Assembly (NCBI RefSeq): GCF_001941425.1
Contig: NZ_CP009244.1
Span: forward strand, 1,054,001-1,118,000
Length of the DNA stretch: 64,000 nt
From: Corynebacterium ammoniagenes DSM 20306
Lineage (GTDB): Bacteria > Actinomycetota > Actinomycetes > Mycobacteriales > Mycobacteriaceae
Direction of reading: 5' to 3'
Shown piece after piece: positions 17,202-27,055 of this stretch. Position numbers and translations under genes: made by a program. Position 1 is the first letter of the stretch. Every line of letters begins with the position of its first letter. The notes under the pieces are model-generated. The model ran no database searches and was not told the DNA's origin. It saw nothing but the letters and a program-made list of their open reading frames with translations.

Positions 17202-17711
17202 GTGCGCTATTTCTACGACACTGAATTTATCGAAGACGGCCGAACCATCGAGCTCGTCTCCATCGGCATTGTCGCAGAAGATGGCCGAGAATATTACGCG
17301 GTCTCCACCGACTTTGACCCGGCCAAGGCAAATGCCTGGGTCCGGGAGAATGTGCTGGATAAACTGCCCAGCCCGCGTGATGCGGTCTGGAAATCCAAAG
17401 ATACGATCCGCGCGGAAGTGCTGGATTTTCTCAGCAAAGATAAGACCCCTATTCAACTGTGGGCATGGGTTGGTGCCTACGACCACGTGGTTCTCGCGCA
17501 GCTATGGGGAGATATGGCGAGTCTTCCACGCAGCATTCCTCGCTACACCCGAGAGCTGCGCCAGTATTGGGAATTTGCCGGACGCCCACAGCTGCCCGCC
17601 ATCCCCGATAGTAACCATGACGCTTTAGTTGATGCCCGGCACAACTTGGCGAAGTTTAAAACCTGTGCGGAAGTGCTACCGCTGACATCGGGCAACCGCG
17701 CCATCAAATAA
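17202..17711 (+). CDS. 3'-5' exoribonuclease of the Rv2179c (DEDD) type
   Basis: A 169-residue protein resembling mycobacterial Rv2179c, a DEDD-superfamily 3'-5' exoribonuclease. The metal ligands are seen as YDTEF near the N-terminus (Asp6, Glu8), WVGAYDHV in the middle and a late HDALVDAR motif carrying the final His/Asp pair. The start GTG 17202 gives FYDTEF directly and lies 11 nt after the acyltransferase stop; there is no clear ribosome site, so translation may be coupled. Synteny with aroG and pknL (Rv2176, Rv2178c, Rv2179c) supports the call. Confidence 0.85.
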   Translation: MRYFYDTEFIEDGRTIELVSIGIVAEDGREYYAVSTDFDPAKANAWVRENVLDKLPSPRDAVWKSKDTIRAEVLDFLSKDKTPIQLWAWVGAYDHVVLAQLWGDMASLPRSIPRYTRELRQYWEFAGRPQLPAIPDSNHDALVDARHNLAKFKTCAEVLPLTSGNRAIK

Positions 17712-17784
17712 TTCCACCTGGTGGGATCGGCCCCGATTGGGCCTCAACGCGCTAGGGGATGTTCTATTTAGTGTCTATCCATGA

Positions 17785-19195
<1,411 letters not shown>

Positions 19196-19236
19196 GCGCG
19201 AACGTTAAAGCGACCGATAGACGCGGACGCTAGACA

Positions 19237-19270
19237 AAAGGAGGACCACGCAATTGCGTGGTCCTCCTTT
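19237..19270. terminator. Bidirectional terminator between aroG and pknL
   Basis: A perfect 34-bp palindrome with arms AAAGGAGGACCACGCAA and TTGCGTGGTCCTCCTTT. A-runs and T-runs flank both sides, so it serves both convergent genes. Confidence 0.92.
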
Positions 19271-19280
19271 ACATTGTGCT

Positions 19281-20795
19281 TTAGCGGATAAAGAGGGGAG
19301 TGCCGCCGTAGTATCCTGAGCCAAACCACCAACCTGCTAGCCCAACTCCGGCGACGATGATGCCGATGACCACCAGCCACACGATAAACGCTACCGGCGA
19401 GCGATTTGTCAGCGGCTTTATGCTCGGTTCACTTTCTGCAGTCGCGGGTGCCTGCGCCGGCTGTTGTTGTTGAGATGCTGGAACGCTCGCCTGCTGTGGC
19501 GTTAGGCGTGTTTCCGGATAGTGGTTGCGTGTCTGGCCCAAACCAGCCGCGCCTACCCCTGCAGCGCCCGCTCCAGCAGCACCCGCTCCGGCTCCAGCAG
19601 CGCCCGCAGCTCCTGCAATGCCAGGTGGAGGTGGCATGCCCGGGATATTGCCGTCAAGGCCGCGCGGAGGATCCTGAACGGGAGGAGCAGCGTGCTCCGG
19701 GCCGTCGTAGCGCGTTTCAAAGCTCAACGGCTCGCGATGCGGCGCGCTCTGCGGTTCTGGGTATGGATCGCCCTGAGGGGGCTGAGCGGTCGTGGCTTCC
19801 TCGGCGATGTCGTCGCCAAAGACTGCGGTCGCAGACTCTGAGGTGTCAATAAAGCCGGTGGGTTCAAAGACATTGCCGGAGTCGATGCCACGCATATTCG
19901 TGGGCTCTGCTGCGGTGCGCGCGGCTGCGGAATTGTGCGGAATCGGCACCAGGTAGGAGGGCAGATTGAGTTCCTCGGCGACATCGTCAAGCGCTGCGAG
20001 AAACTCCCGTGCATCGGCAAAGCGCTCTGCGACGTCGGAGGAGGTGGCGGTGGCGACGATGGCATCGACAAGCGGAGGCACCCCAGCAATCCTGGAAGAC
20101 GGGCTGGGTACGGCATTATCTAGCCTGCTCATGGCGTGCCCCAATGGTGTATCACCGGAGAAGGGGACCGTGCCGGTGAGCAGTTCAAATAAGACAATGC
20201 CTGCGGAATAAACGTCCGAAGCGGGCGTAATGCTGGCTCCCGTGACCTGCTCCGGGGAGAGATACGATACGGTGCCGACAATCTGATTAGACGTGACCGT
20301 CTGCGAGCTGGTAGCACGCACCAGTCCAAAGTCTGCGAGTTTCACCGTGTGGTCGCCATTGACGAGGACGTTATCTGGCTTAATATCGCGGTGAACTAAG
20401 CCTTTATCGTGCACGGCCATAAGACCGGTGAGCACAGAGCGCATCACCGCTAAAGCCGCATGCGGAGGCATGGGACCGCGCTCGGCGGTGAGCTCACGCA
20501 AGGTACCACCGGTAATTAACTCCATGATGAGATAGACCGGATCGCCCTCGGCGGAGAAGTCATAGACATTGACCAGGTTGGGGTGGGTCAACTGCGCCAT
20601 GGCGCGGGCTTCGCGCCGGAAGCGGTGAATGAAGACGGCGTCCTGGCTGTATTGCTCGTGCATGACCTTCGCGGCGAGTGCGCGACCGAGGCGCAAATCG
20701 ACGCAGCGATACACAGTGGACATGCCGCCGCGAGCAATCGGCCGGTCGATTCTATACCGGTGCTCAAGGACATCTCCGACTTCCAACTGTGTCAT
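19281..20795 (-). CDS. pknL: Serine/threonine protein kinase PknL, form without PASTA domains
   Basis: This is a 504-residue Hanks-type kinase. I start it at ATG 20795, because CATACT lies 7 nt upstream. The kinase domain fills about residues 10-275: glycine loop ARGGMS, Lys43, catalytic HRDIKPDN (Asp137), DFG (Asp155) and an activation loop with several Thr. A long Pro/Ala/Gly-rich linker follows, including a GAAGAAGAGAG-type run. One membrane segment lies near 465-490 and only about 15 residues would be outside (WWFGSGYYGGTPLFIR). No PASTA repeats exist before the stop, which abuts the terminator. It diverges from its probable substrate gene at 20878. Confidence 0.9.
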   Translation of the reverse strand: MTQLEVGDVLEHRYRIDRPIARGGMSTVYRCVDLRLGRALAAKVMHEQYSQDAVFIHRFRREARAMAQLTHPNLVNVYDFSAEGDPVYLIMELITGGTLRELTAERGPMPPHAALAVMRSVLTGLMAVHDKGLVHRDIKPDNVLVNGDHTVKLADFGLVRATSSQTVTSNQIVGTVSYLSPEQVTGASITPASDVYSAGIVLFELLTGTVPFSGDTPLGHAMSRLDNAVPSPSSRIAGVPPLVDAIVATATSSDVAERFADAREFLAALDDVAEELNLPSYLVPIPHNSAAARTAAEPTNMRGIDSGNVFEPTGFIDTSESATAVFGDDIAEEATTAQPPQGDPYPEPQSAPHREPLSFETRYDGPEHAAPPVQDPPRGLDGNIPGMPPPPGIAGAAGAAGAGAGAAGAGAAGVGAAGLGQTRNHYPETRLTPQQASVPASQQQQPAQAPATAESEPSIKPLTNRSPVAFIVWLVVIGIIVAGVGLAGWWFGSGYYGGTPLFIR

Positions 20796-20802
20796 GGGAT
20801 CT

Positions 20803-20808
20803 AGTATG
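20803..20808 (-). promoter_or_regulatory. -10 hexamer for pknL, probable leaderless start
   Basis: On the minus strand CATACT is followed by AGATCCC and then ATG 20795. This selects the internal ATG over the upstream start at 20825. Confidence 0.55.
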
Positions 20809-20864
20809 TACGATAAATCAGCCAATTAGCCAACCAACGTGACCGCTGAAACAAGACAGTGATC

Positions 20865-20870
20865 TAAAGT
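20865..20870 (+). promoter_or_regulatory. -10 hexamer for the Rv2175c homologue, probable leaderless start
   Basis: TAAAGT is followed by 7 nt and then GTG 20878. Its upstream half lies back to back with the pknL promoter. Confidence 0.55.
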
Positions 20871-20877
20871 AAAGGGC

Positions 20878-21246
20878 GTGATGGATGAAAATACGAACTT
20901 GGATACCTTGTTGAGCAAGGATGAACTTTTAACCCTGCCCGAAGTCGCTGATGAACTAGGCATCGCGGTCACCCGGGTGCATGACTTACTAAATGACAAG
21001 AAACTCATTGCGCACACCCGCGATGGCCAGCGGTATGTTCCCGCGTTGTTTATTAATGACAAAGGTGCGATCAATAAATTCGCATCCGGTGCCATTACCG
21101 TGTTAGCGGACGGCGGATTTAGCGACGAGGAAATCCTGGAATATCTTTTCACCGAAGATGATTCCTTGCCCGGCCGCCCGATTGACGGGCTGCAGGGACA
21201 CCTTGCGCGCGAAGTTATTCGCCGCGCGCAGGCGATGGGCCTTTAG
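20878..21246 (+). CDS. Rv2175c-like DNA-binding protein, likely PknL substrate
   Basis: A 122-residue protein with an N-terminal acidic tail, a winged helix-turn-helix-like segment (LLTLPEVADELGIAVTRVHD, about 19-38) and a C-terminal helical domain. It matches Rv2175c of M. tuberculosis, a DNA-binding protein that PknL phosphorylates on an N-terminal Thr; here Thr6 or Thr10 in ENTNLDTLL could play that part (inference). It is divergent from pknL, as in mycobacteria. GTG 20878 is used because of the leaderless spacing; ATG 20881 next to it is an alternative. Its stop overlaps the mptA stop by a few bases on the opposite strand. Confidence 0.85.
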   Translation: MMDENTNLDTLLSKDELLTLPEVADELGIAVTRVHDLLNDKKLIAHTRDGQRYVPALFINDKGAINKFASGAITVLADGGFSDEEILEYLFTEDDSLPGRPIDGLQGHLAREVIRRAQAMGL

Positions 21247-22823
21247 CTGGCATCCAGCGCTGGCTGGGCGGTATCGGAGGTGAACTGCGGCGTGGGCTTG
21301 GCATTGCGATCGAAGATCCAGTGTGCCGCCCACCACGACAGCAGGAGTGAGCCGAGAACCCACCACCAGGTATAAAGCTGGTGGTTGCCGTCGCCGGAAA
21401 AGGCCAAGGCGACAAAGACAGAGGCACCGGTAGCTAGCTGGATGAGCCAGCGTGGTGGTCGCGCGACGCCCAATAGCGAAATCACCGAGGCGAAATACCA
21501 CGGCAAAGTCACGGAGTTGAACATAAACGCCACTTGATACGCCGCGGGAATGCCCAAGAAGGCCGCGCGACGATTCGCTCGAAACAGCCACCACATAAGG
21601 GCGAGTCCTAAGAGCATGAAGATGGTGGCCGCTGAACGCATGACATCCAGAATCTGGTTGTAGGTGATGTCTTCATTGAGCGTGGTGATAAGTGGGGCAA
21701 GCGTATCTGTTGCCACGGTGGGTCCAGCCAGGGGATTAATAACCTTCGAGTTGCCCGTGATTTCTGTCAGCCAACCTGAGGATGTGCCGGATGCCCACGT
21801 AATCGTGGCGACCACGACGACAGTTTCTACCACCGCGATGAGCCCGGATACAACAAAGGCGAGCCACTTATTGATGCGCTGGCCGTAGTGGTGCATCATC
21901 AACCACACCACGAAAGGTACGGCGATAAAGGCGGTGGCCTTCATCGAGACCGAGACCGCGATGAGCGCGAGACCTGCAATGTAGCGGTTGTGCAGGCACA
22001 GTAAAAGACCGAGTGAGACAAGCGCGACCATGGTGGATTCGTTGTGCATTCCGCCGATCAGGTGCAGAATCATCACCGGGTTGGCCACACCCAGCCACAG
22101 CGCCAGGGTGGGATCGGCGCCGAGCTTACGTGCAATGAGCGGAATCGACCACGCAATAGCAGCAAAGCTGAGAACCGAAATCAGCTTGTACACAAAGAGC
22201 CCGATGGTGACGTTATCGCCGACCAATCGGGTGACGCCTTCGCCTAACCACAGGTGCAAAGGGCCATAGGGGGTGGTGGTGTTGCGCCAGTCTTGGGAGA
22301 CCTCGAGCAAAAACGGGCCGGGATTAACCGCTGGTCCTTCGGTATAAGGATCGAAGCCATCACGGACCATTGCACCTTGCATGAGGTAGGAATACACATC
22401 GCGTGAAGACAAGGGGGCTGCCAGAAGTAGTGGCAGAATCCACGCCCACATCGTCTTGCGCATCCTGGCAAAGGCCGTTTCGTCAACCACTGCTGGCGGA
22501 ACTGACCCAGTAGCCAAGGCGAACTTTGGCGGGTTGGCAGATGCGGTGACATTGCCAGTATTGCGCCGCACGCTCGCAGCGACGATGAATTTGCCGGCAA
22601 GGATCCACGCGGCAATCAGCAAGAACATGCCCACCCAAAACAGCGTCATGCCGATATTTCTGCCGTGTCCGGCGGAGACAATACTAATGTTGAGGGCTTC
22701 GAGAATGCCGCCACGGTTGCGGGTAGCGCCACCAGCAAAAGACGCCAAGGTTAAAACGATGGTGCCCACCACGCCAATGGTTAAGGCGCTGGGCAATTTG
22801 ATTGTCAGTGCTTGCTTCACCAT
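21243..22823 (-). CDS. mptA: Alpha-(1->6)-mannopyranosyltransferase MptA
   Basis: The 526-residue GT-C glycosyltransferase has about 12-13 membrane segments. It uses polyprenyl-phosphomannose outside the membrane to extend the alpha-1,6-mannan core of lipomannan. The loop after the second segment (SSRDVYSYLMQGAMVRDGFDPY, described here only by its SRDVYSY and FDPY ends) carries the acidic catalytic motif of the family. The order Rv2173-Rv2174-Rv2175c-pknL in mycobacteria places MptA exactly here, which separates it from the MptB paralogue. It follows the prenyl synthase gene by 9 nt in the same operon, linking lipid-carrier supply with its use. Confidence 0.87.
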   Translation of the reverse strand: MVKQALTIKLPSALTIGVVGTIVLTLASFAGGATRNRGGILEALNISIVSAGHGRNIGMTLFWVGMFLLIAAWILAGKFIVAASVRRNTGNVTASANPPKFALATGSVPPAVVDETAFARMRKTMWAWILPLLLAAPLSSRDVYSYLMQGAMVRDGFDPYTEGPAVNPGPFLLEVSQDWRNTTTPYGPLHLWLGEGVTRLVGDNVTIGLFVYKLISVLSFAAIAWSIPLIARKLGADPTLALWLGVANPVMILHLIGGMHNESTMVALVSLGLLLCLHNRYIAGLALIAVSVSMKATAFIAVPFVVWLMMHHYGQRINKWLAFVVSGLIAVVETVVVVATITWASGTSSGWLTEITGNSKVINPLAGPTVATDTLAPLITTLNEDITYNQILDVMRSAATIFMLLGLALMWWLFRANRRAAFLGIPAAYQVAFMFNSVTLPWYFASVISLLGVARPPRWLIQLATGASVFVALAFSGDGNHQLYTWWWVLGSLLLSWWAAHWIFDRNAKPTPQFTSDTAQPALDAS

Positions 22824-22832
22824 GTGAAGTCC

Positions 22833-23933
22833 TTATTTTGCTCGTGCCGTGGATTGAATAGCTAAAGAACGCAGCAGTTCTGTCACTTCCGAATTCACCT
22901 GCGCAGCAGCGAGGTATTCCAGCCCGGACTGCGTAAGAGCATCAATGCGCTGTTCAATTTCTTCCGGTGCACCGGAGTCTTCAATCATCTGTGCCATCTT
23001 CGATAAAACGCTCGGATCATCAGTAGCGCCGAGATTGTCCCGCAAAAATTGTGCGGCTGAGGGGTCTTGTTCATCTGCGCGCTGTAAGGCAATTGCCATC
23101 AGCACGGTACGTTTGCCCTCGCGCAGGTCGTCACCGGCGGGCTTGCCGGTAACTTTCGGATCACCAAAGACTCCCAACTGATCATCGCGCAGCTGGAAGG
23201 CGATTCCGATATCACGGCCGTAGCCACGGAAGGCATCGATAAGCTTTTGCGGTGCACCTGCGATGGCTGCACCCAAATGCAACGGGCGTTCGATGGTGTA
23301 GGCCGCCGTTTTAAAGCGGTTGACCGAATCCGATAACTCCACTGATTCAATGGCTGCCGCTTCGAGCGAGACATCCAATAATTGCCCGCCAATGACCTCA
23401 GTGCGCATGGCCCGCCAAGGCTCGCGGGTGCGTTGGAGCGCAGCCTGGGAAAGCCCGGAATCCAAGAGCATGTCTTCAGCCCACACCAACGACATATCAC
23501 CAATCAAGATGGCGGCGGAGCGACCGAACGCTTCCGGATCGCCTGTCCAGCCCAATTTACGGTGCTCGGCCTCGACTGCGCGGTGAACCGTTGGGTTGCC
23601 CCGGCGGGTATCGGAAGCGTCCACGATGTCATCGTGGATAAGCGCGCACGATTGAATAAACTCCAGCGATGATGCCGCGCGGAGCACGGCTTGTGGGTCT
23701 TCATCGCCCAATAGACCATCGGCGGCAACAAATCCTGCCCACACGTATAGAGGTCGAATGCGCTTTCCGCCGCCGAGGATAAAGCGCTCAAGGTGCTCAA
23801 TCGCGTTGGTGACGGGCCGGCCAATTTGGGCGATCTGAGGTTCGCGTTCTTTCAAAAAGTCGGCGAGTTCAGCACGTACATGCTTAGGAACTTCGGCTAT
23901 TGGAAGTTGGTGGAAAGCCTCAGAATTATTCAT
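22833..23933 (-). CDS. idsA: Trans-polyprenyl diphosphate synthase (IdsA-type)
   Basis: The 366-residue isoprenyl diphosphate synthase has both aspartate-rich motifs: the first in HDDIVDASDTRRG and the second in QLRDDQLGVFGD. GGKRIRP marks the diphosphate-binding site. The small residues before the first motif suggest a medium-chain product such as geranylgeranyl diphosphate, as reported for C. glutamicum IdsA, but chain length cannot be read reliably. It is first in an operon with mptA. ATG 23933 has TAGGCT 7 nt upstream and no ribosome site. Confidence 0.88.
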   Translation of the reverse strand: MNNSEAFHQLPIAEVPKHVRAELADFLKEREPQIAQIGRPVTNAIEHLERFILGGGKRIRPLYVWAGFVAADGLLGDEDPQAVLRAASSLEFIQSCALIHDDIVDASDTRRGNPTVHRAVEAEHRKLGWTGDPEAFGRSAAILIGDMSLVWAEDMLLDSGLSQAALQRTREPWRAMRTEVIGGQLLDVSLEAAAIESVELSDSVNRFKTAAYTIERPLHLGAAIAGAPQKLIDAFRGYGRDIGIAFQLRDDQLGVFGDPKVTGKPAGDDLREGKRTVLMAIALQRADEQDPSAAQFLRDNLGATDDPSVLSKMAQMIEDSGAPEEIEQRIDALTQSGLEYLAAAQVNSEVTELLRSLAIQSTARAK

Positions 23934-23940
23934 GGCTTTT

Positions 23941-23946
23941 AGCCTA
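23941..23946 (-). promoter_or_regulatory. -10 hexamer for idsA-mptA operon, probable leaderless start
   Basis: On the minus strand TAGGCT is followed by AAAAGCC and then the ATG. Confidence 0.5.
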
Positions 23947-23964
23947 CCTTTAGCATTCCCGTGT

Positions 23965-24522
23965 TTATGAAAGCGGTAGCGGCAACTTCAAAATCGCGAA
24001 AGGGCGGTCATCGCCTGGGTAGCGGTGGTGGCGGACGAGATCCGTAAAGCCCATGGACCGGTACAAGCCAAAGGCACGGTTGGATTCATCGGGGACCTCC
24101 GGGGTTGACAGCAACGCCCACTTGCCGGGCGCGTTCCACAGCAGCTCATTAAGCAGCTGCCGGCCCAGACCCTGGCCTTGCATGCGCGGCAAGACGTGAA
24201 TTTCTGCCACCTCGAAGTAACTGCGTAGTACTTCTGTCTCTTCGGCGCTTAATTCGCCCTTCTTGCGCAGAGCGAGACGCAATTGCCGGTCCCACCAGGA
24301 ATCGGGGGTGCCCACAAAGCCATAAGCGAGGCCAACGACCCCGGAGGCATCTTCTGCAATTAAGGCTGTAAAGCCAGGTCTAATGACTTCACGTCGCCAA
24401 GAAAAGATCCGCCCATCACGAATTGCGGGGTCATAGCCCATGGCACTGATGTAGATATCCACCAACGGGCCGGCGTTGAGCGCGAATTCCTGGGGCGAAA
24501 GGCGACGGATTTTTAAAGACAC
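23965..24522 (-). CDS. GNAT-family N-acetyltransferase
   Basis: A 185-residue GNAT protein. The acetyl-CoA loop is seen as VLPRMQGQGLGRQLL (the Q/RxxGxG/A signature), and the C-terminal motif B as NRAFGLYRSMGF. It corresponds in position to Rv2170 of mycobacteria. The substrate is unknown. The GTG start at 24522 has TTAGAT 7 nt upstream. Its stop is 31 nt from the idsA start on the same strand, with idsA carrying its own promoter. Confidence 0.8.
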   Translation of the reverse strand: MSLKIRRLSPQEFALNAGPLVDIYISAMGYDPAIRDGRIFSWRREVIRPGFTALIAEDASGVVGLAYGFVGTPDSWWDRQLRLALRKKGELSAEETEVLRSYFEVAEIHVLPRMQGQGLGRQLLNELLWNAPGKWALLSTPEVPDESNRAFGLYRSMGFTDLVRHHRYPGDDRPFAILKLPLPLS

Positions 24523-24529
24523 AGCTTCT

Positions 24530-24535
24530 ATCTAA
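24530..24535 (-). promoter_or_regulatory. -10 hexamer for the GNAT gene, probable leaderless start
   Basis: On the minus strand TTAGAT is followed by AGAAGCT and then GTG 24522. Confidence 0.4.
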
Positions 24536-24782
24536 CAAAACTTTTGCTCTTTATGGGCGACATTGCCCCTGTTGAATATGAAAGTGCGCGGACTGTCATG
24601 AAGATATTGCTGCCATCCTTCGCACAGTGTTCGAAACACCGCAACCTTATGCACTGGAAGAACCTTCCCATATTCGAACAAACGAGCTATAGTGAAGGTG
24701 GAATGTACGAACGGGATTCTAAAGTCATAGGCACATCAGCACTAGGGCTACATTGCGCAAGCTAGTAAAAGGAGGCACGGCA

Positions 24783-25235
24783 ATGGGACAGGTAATTTCC
24801 GCAACCGCTCGACGAACTCAACGACAGGGTGGTCAGCCTTCGAAGCGTCAGCGTTTTCTGACCCAGGCTGCCCTTTTGCTGGCCGATGCACGTGCGGACG
24901 CAGGCAATGGCCGCATGGACCAGGCACTGGAGAAGGCATACCAGGCTGGACTGCGCACTGCTGGAGCTTGCGTTGCGGCATCTGCGACAGTGTCGAAGCG
25001 TCGTCGCCTGCCTTCGTCAGCATGGGATCGCTTGGTGCTGGTCGGGGCTGAGGAGAAAGAATGGGCGGAGAAATTCCGCGCATATTCTCGGACTCGGTCC
25101 CGCCTTGCGTCAGGCATTGACCGCGAAGTGGCGGACCAGGTGGTTTTCGACTTGATGGATTTGGCCGCCCGCTTTCTGGAGATGACCGAAACTGGCACGC
25201 ACGATTTTGATGGCCTAGGCGACCAGGCCGCCTAA
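24783..25235 (+). CDS. SAV_6107-family HEPN-like protein
   Basis: A 150-residue, almost entirely helical protein with a basic N-terminus. Its core (QRFLTQAALLLADARAD to the AGLRTAGACVAAS region, then a C-terminal helix pair ending in LMDLAARFLEM) matches the actinobacterial SAV_6107 group of HEPN-fold proteins found just upstream of the mraZ cluster. No R-x4-6-H nuclease motif is evident, so catalysis is doubtful. ATG 24783 is 7 nt after a perfect AAAGGAGG, which overrides the longer in-frame extension. Role unknown. Confidence 0.72.
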   Translation: MGQVISATARRTQRQGGQPSKRQRFLTQAALLLADARADAGNGRMDQALEKAYQAGLRTAGACVAASATVSKRRRLPSSAWDRLVLVGAEEKEWAEKFRAYSRTRSRLASGIDREVADQVVFDLMDLAARFLEMTETGTHDFDGLGDQAA

Positions 25236-25465
25236 GACGGCGCCCCAGAAGTGTGAGGACAACGTCGACAAAAGGTGACGCAGGAAACTGCGCTAGTGGG
25301 AACTAACTGGCTACTGTGAGCGTTGTATTAGGTAGAACAGGAAATAATGTCACCGAATTGATGATCGGGCACTACGGCGCCTCGGTTATACTGGAAAGAA
25401 ACCACGGTGACGATTTACTGGCTTAGTTAATACGTAATTAATAGCCCGGACTTATTGGAGGAACA

Positions 25466-25870
25466 GTGTCTCTTTCAGAGCAAGAGCAGCGCGCACTTCG
25501 TGAAATCGAAAAGTCGCTGCTTGCTGAGGATCCCAACTTCGGTGCCTCCGTGTCCAGTGATTCTTCATTCGGTGGCTCCGGCGGCGCAATAACCTTACGC
25601 GGCATGGCCCTTGTCGTTGTTGGTTTAGTAATGCTGGTGGGCGGCGTCGCCTTGGCACAAACAAGCTTGTGGTTTGTACTTCTTTCAATCGCAGGATTCC
25701 TGGTTATGTTTGGCTCGGGAATTTGGATGCTTTGGGGCTCACGAACTGGTTCCGCTGGTGCTTCCAAAAAGAAAAGGAAGTCCAAGTCAGGTAAAGCAAA
25801 CTCTGCCGATAGCAATGGCGCTGCGAGCAAGTTAGAAGAAAACTTCCGCCGTCGATTTGAAGAGCGCTAG
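25466..25870 (+). CDS. DUF3040 membrane protein
   Basis: A 134-residue protein that opens MSLSEQEQRALREIEKSL, the hallmark of DUF3040, followed by two membrane segments (about 47-68 and 70-92) and a basic Lys/Ser-rich tail (KKKRKSKSGKA). The homologue Rv2169c lies in the same place relative to mraZ in mycobacteria. Function is unknown; the location suggests a link with envelope growth. Start GTG 25466 has GGAGG 6 nt upstream. A strong hairpin follows. Confidence 0.82.
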   Translation: MSLSEQEQRALREIEKSLLAEDPNFGASVSSDSSFGGSGGAITLRGMALVVVGLVMLVGGVALAQTSLWFVLLSIAGFLVMFGSGIWMLWGSRTGSAGASKKKRKSKSGKANSADSNGAASKLEENFRRRFEER

Positions 25871-25907
25871 ACACTCACGGTGCCCTAGGTGCCCTAACTT
25901 TTACTTT

Positions 25908-25943
25908 CACATGCCCCGGTCGCTTCTGCGGCCGGGGCATGTG
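25908..25943 (+). terminator. GC-rich hairpin after the DUF3040 gene
   Basis: CACATGCCCCGGTCGC (25908-25923) pairs with GCGGCCGGGGCATGTG (25928-25943) with one mismatch and a 4-nt loop. There is little T-run, but the stem is very stable. Confidence 0.7.
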
Positions 25944-26418
25944 GCGATCTTAGGCCAAGGCGAACCCGACATAGCCCTCTGATGGCCATGCGATTCCAAA
26001 ACTTCCCACTTTCACCCACCCGCGAACCCCGCTTTGCCCCACCCTGGGCTACTTCGCGTGGCGCAGGGGTGGGGAAGTGCTTTTGTATGGCAAAGTGCCA
26101 GCTCGTGCGTGGAATGCGAGAAACAAGTTGATTAAGCAAGAGGATTTGCTATTGGTGCGCGTGTTGCTAAAGGTGTAGAAGTGTCTCCTGGGGCTTGGGA
26201 ATGAGCGTTTTGGGGAATTCTCCCCACTGAATTTTCATACATCTACCTGCCGCTTTGGTGTCATTGCGGAGATTGCTTGCGTGTAAAACTGTTGAAGGTG
26301 GGGGAAAGTGGGGTAGAGTGGGGCGCAGCGGGTTGGAAGTGGTGAGAATCTAGCATTCCCACCGCTTCAAATTTGCAAGAGGAAACCGGCGTTATTTGGC
26401 AAGGAAGGTGGACCCGGG
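25944..26418. promoter_or_regulatory. Regulatory region of the division and cell-wall cluster
   Basis: This 475-nt gap holds no credible gene. It contains a C-rich/G-rich segment (26020-26080) able to fold (CCCCACCC with GGGTGGGG), then the GTGGGG repeats at 26298-26323 and the mraZ leader with AAGGAAGGTGG before the ATG. Confidence 0.65.
26298..26323 (+). promoter_or_regulatory. MraZ-type operator: three GTGGGG repeats at 10-bp period
   Basis: GTGGGG occurs at 26298, 26308 and 26318, separated by the 4-nt spacers GAAA and TAGA. MraZ of E. coli binds three TGGGN repeats with 5-nt spacers upstream of its own operon, the same 10-bp period. Confidence 0.8.
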
Positions 26419-26853
26419 ATGTTTCTCGGAACCTACACTCCGAAGCTAGATGACAAAGGTCGACTAACACTTCCGGCAAAGTTTCGTGATGAGCTTGCTG
26501 GAGGGCTGATGGTGACGAAGGGGCAAGACCACTCTTTGGCTGTGTATCCCCGTGAGGAATTCGCGGAACGAGCACGCAAAGCAGCGGCAGTCTCTCGAAC
26601 GAATCCGGAAGCGCGTGCGTTTATTCGTAATCTGGCTGCCAGTGCGGATGAGCAAAGGCCTGATGGAAGCGGTCGAATCACACTGTCAGCAGCACACCGT
26701 AAGTACGCAAACCTTTCTAAGGAATGTGTAGTTATCGGCTCAGTTGATTTCCTTGAGATTTGGGACGCGGCCGCATGGGCTGAGTACCAGTCGCAAACTG
26801 AAGATGCCTACTCGGCAGCTGACGCGGACGATGTCCTCGGCGGCTTGCTCTAA
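26419..26853 (+). CDS. mraZ: Transcriptional regulator MraZ
   Basis: A 144-residue DNA-binding protein built from two AbrB-like half domains, each with the family DxxxR motif: [12 protein letters not shown] near residues 11-22 and DGSGRITLS near 89-97. MraZ forms a ring-shaped oligomer that binds direct repeats before its own gene and regulates the division cluster. The repeats are present at 26298-26323. Start ATG 26419 and length are standard. rsmH follows after 202 nt. Confidence 0.95.
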   Translation: MFLGTYTPKLDDKGRLTLPAKFRDELAGGLMVTKGQDHSLAVYPREEFAERARKAAAVSRTNPEARAFIRNLAASADEQRPDGSGRITLSAAHRKYANLSKECVVIGSVDFLEIWDAAAWAEYQSQTEDAYSAADADDVLGGLL

Positions 26854-27055
26854 GGCAAATGAAAACTAGAGAGAGTGCGTGTAAGGACTCTGTCTGAGGT
26901 TGATGTTCTGGTGTACTTCCCCGATATCAGAGCGTCCCTCGGACAGGGCCCTATACGCACTCGAGTCATCTCAGTGCCCAAATAAGAAGACATATTCGAC
27001 ATGGATACGTGTGCGAATTCAAGCCCAAAGCCAGCAGAAAGGGGGGGACAAGCTC

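Noticed and set aside
20796..20825. Ten extra N-terminal residues of PknL from the upstream start
   Set aside because: The -10 CATACT would lie inside the coding region, and the kinase homology begins after ATG 20795.
24660..24720. SOS/LexA box upstream of the HEPN-like gene
   Set aside because: TCGAACA occurs, but the second half GTTCGA is missing at the right distance.
26900..27055. 52-residue N-terminal extension of RsmH
   Set aside because: The family starts at the GTG 27056 position, which follows a G-rich ribosome site; the extension has no homology character.
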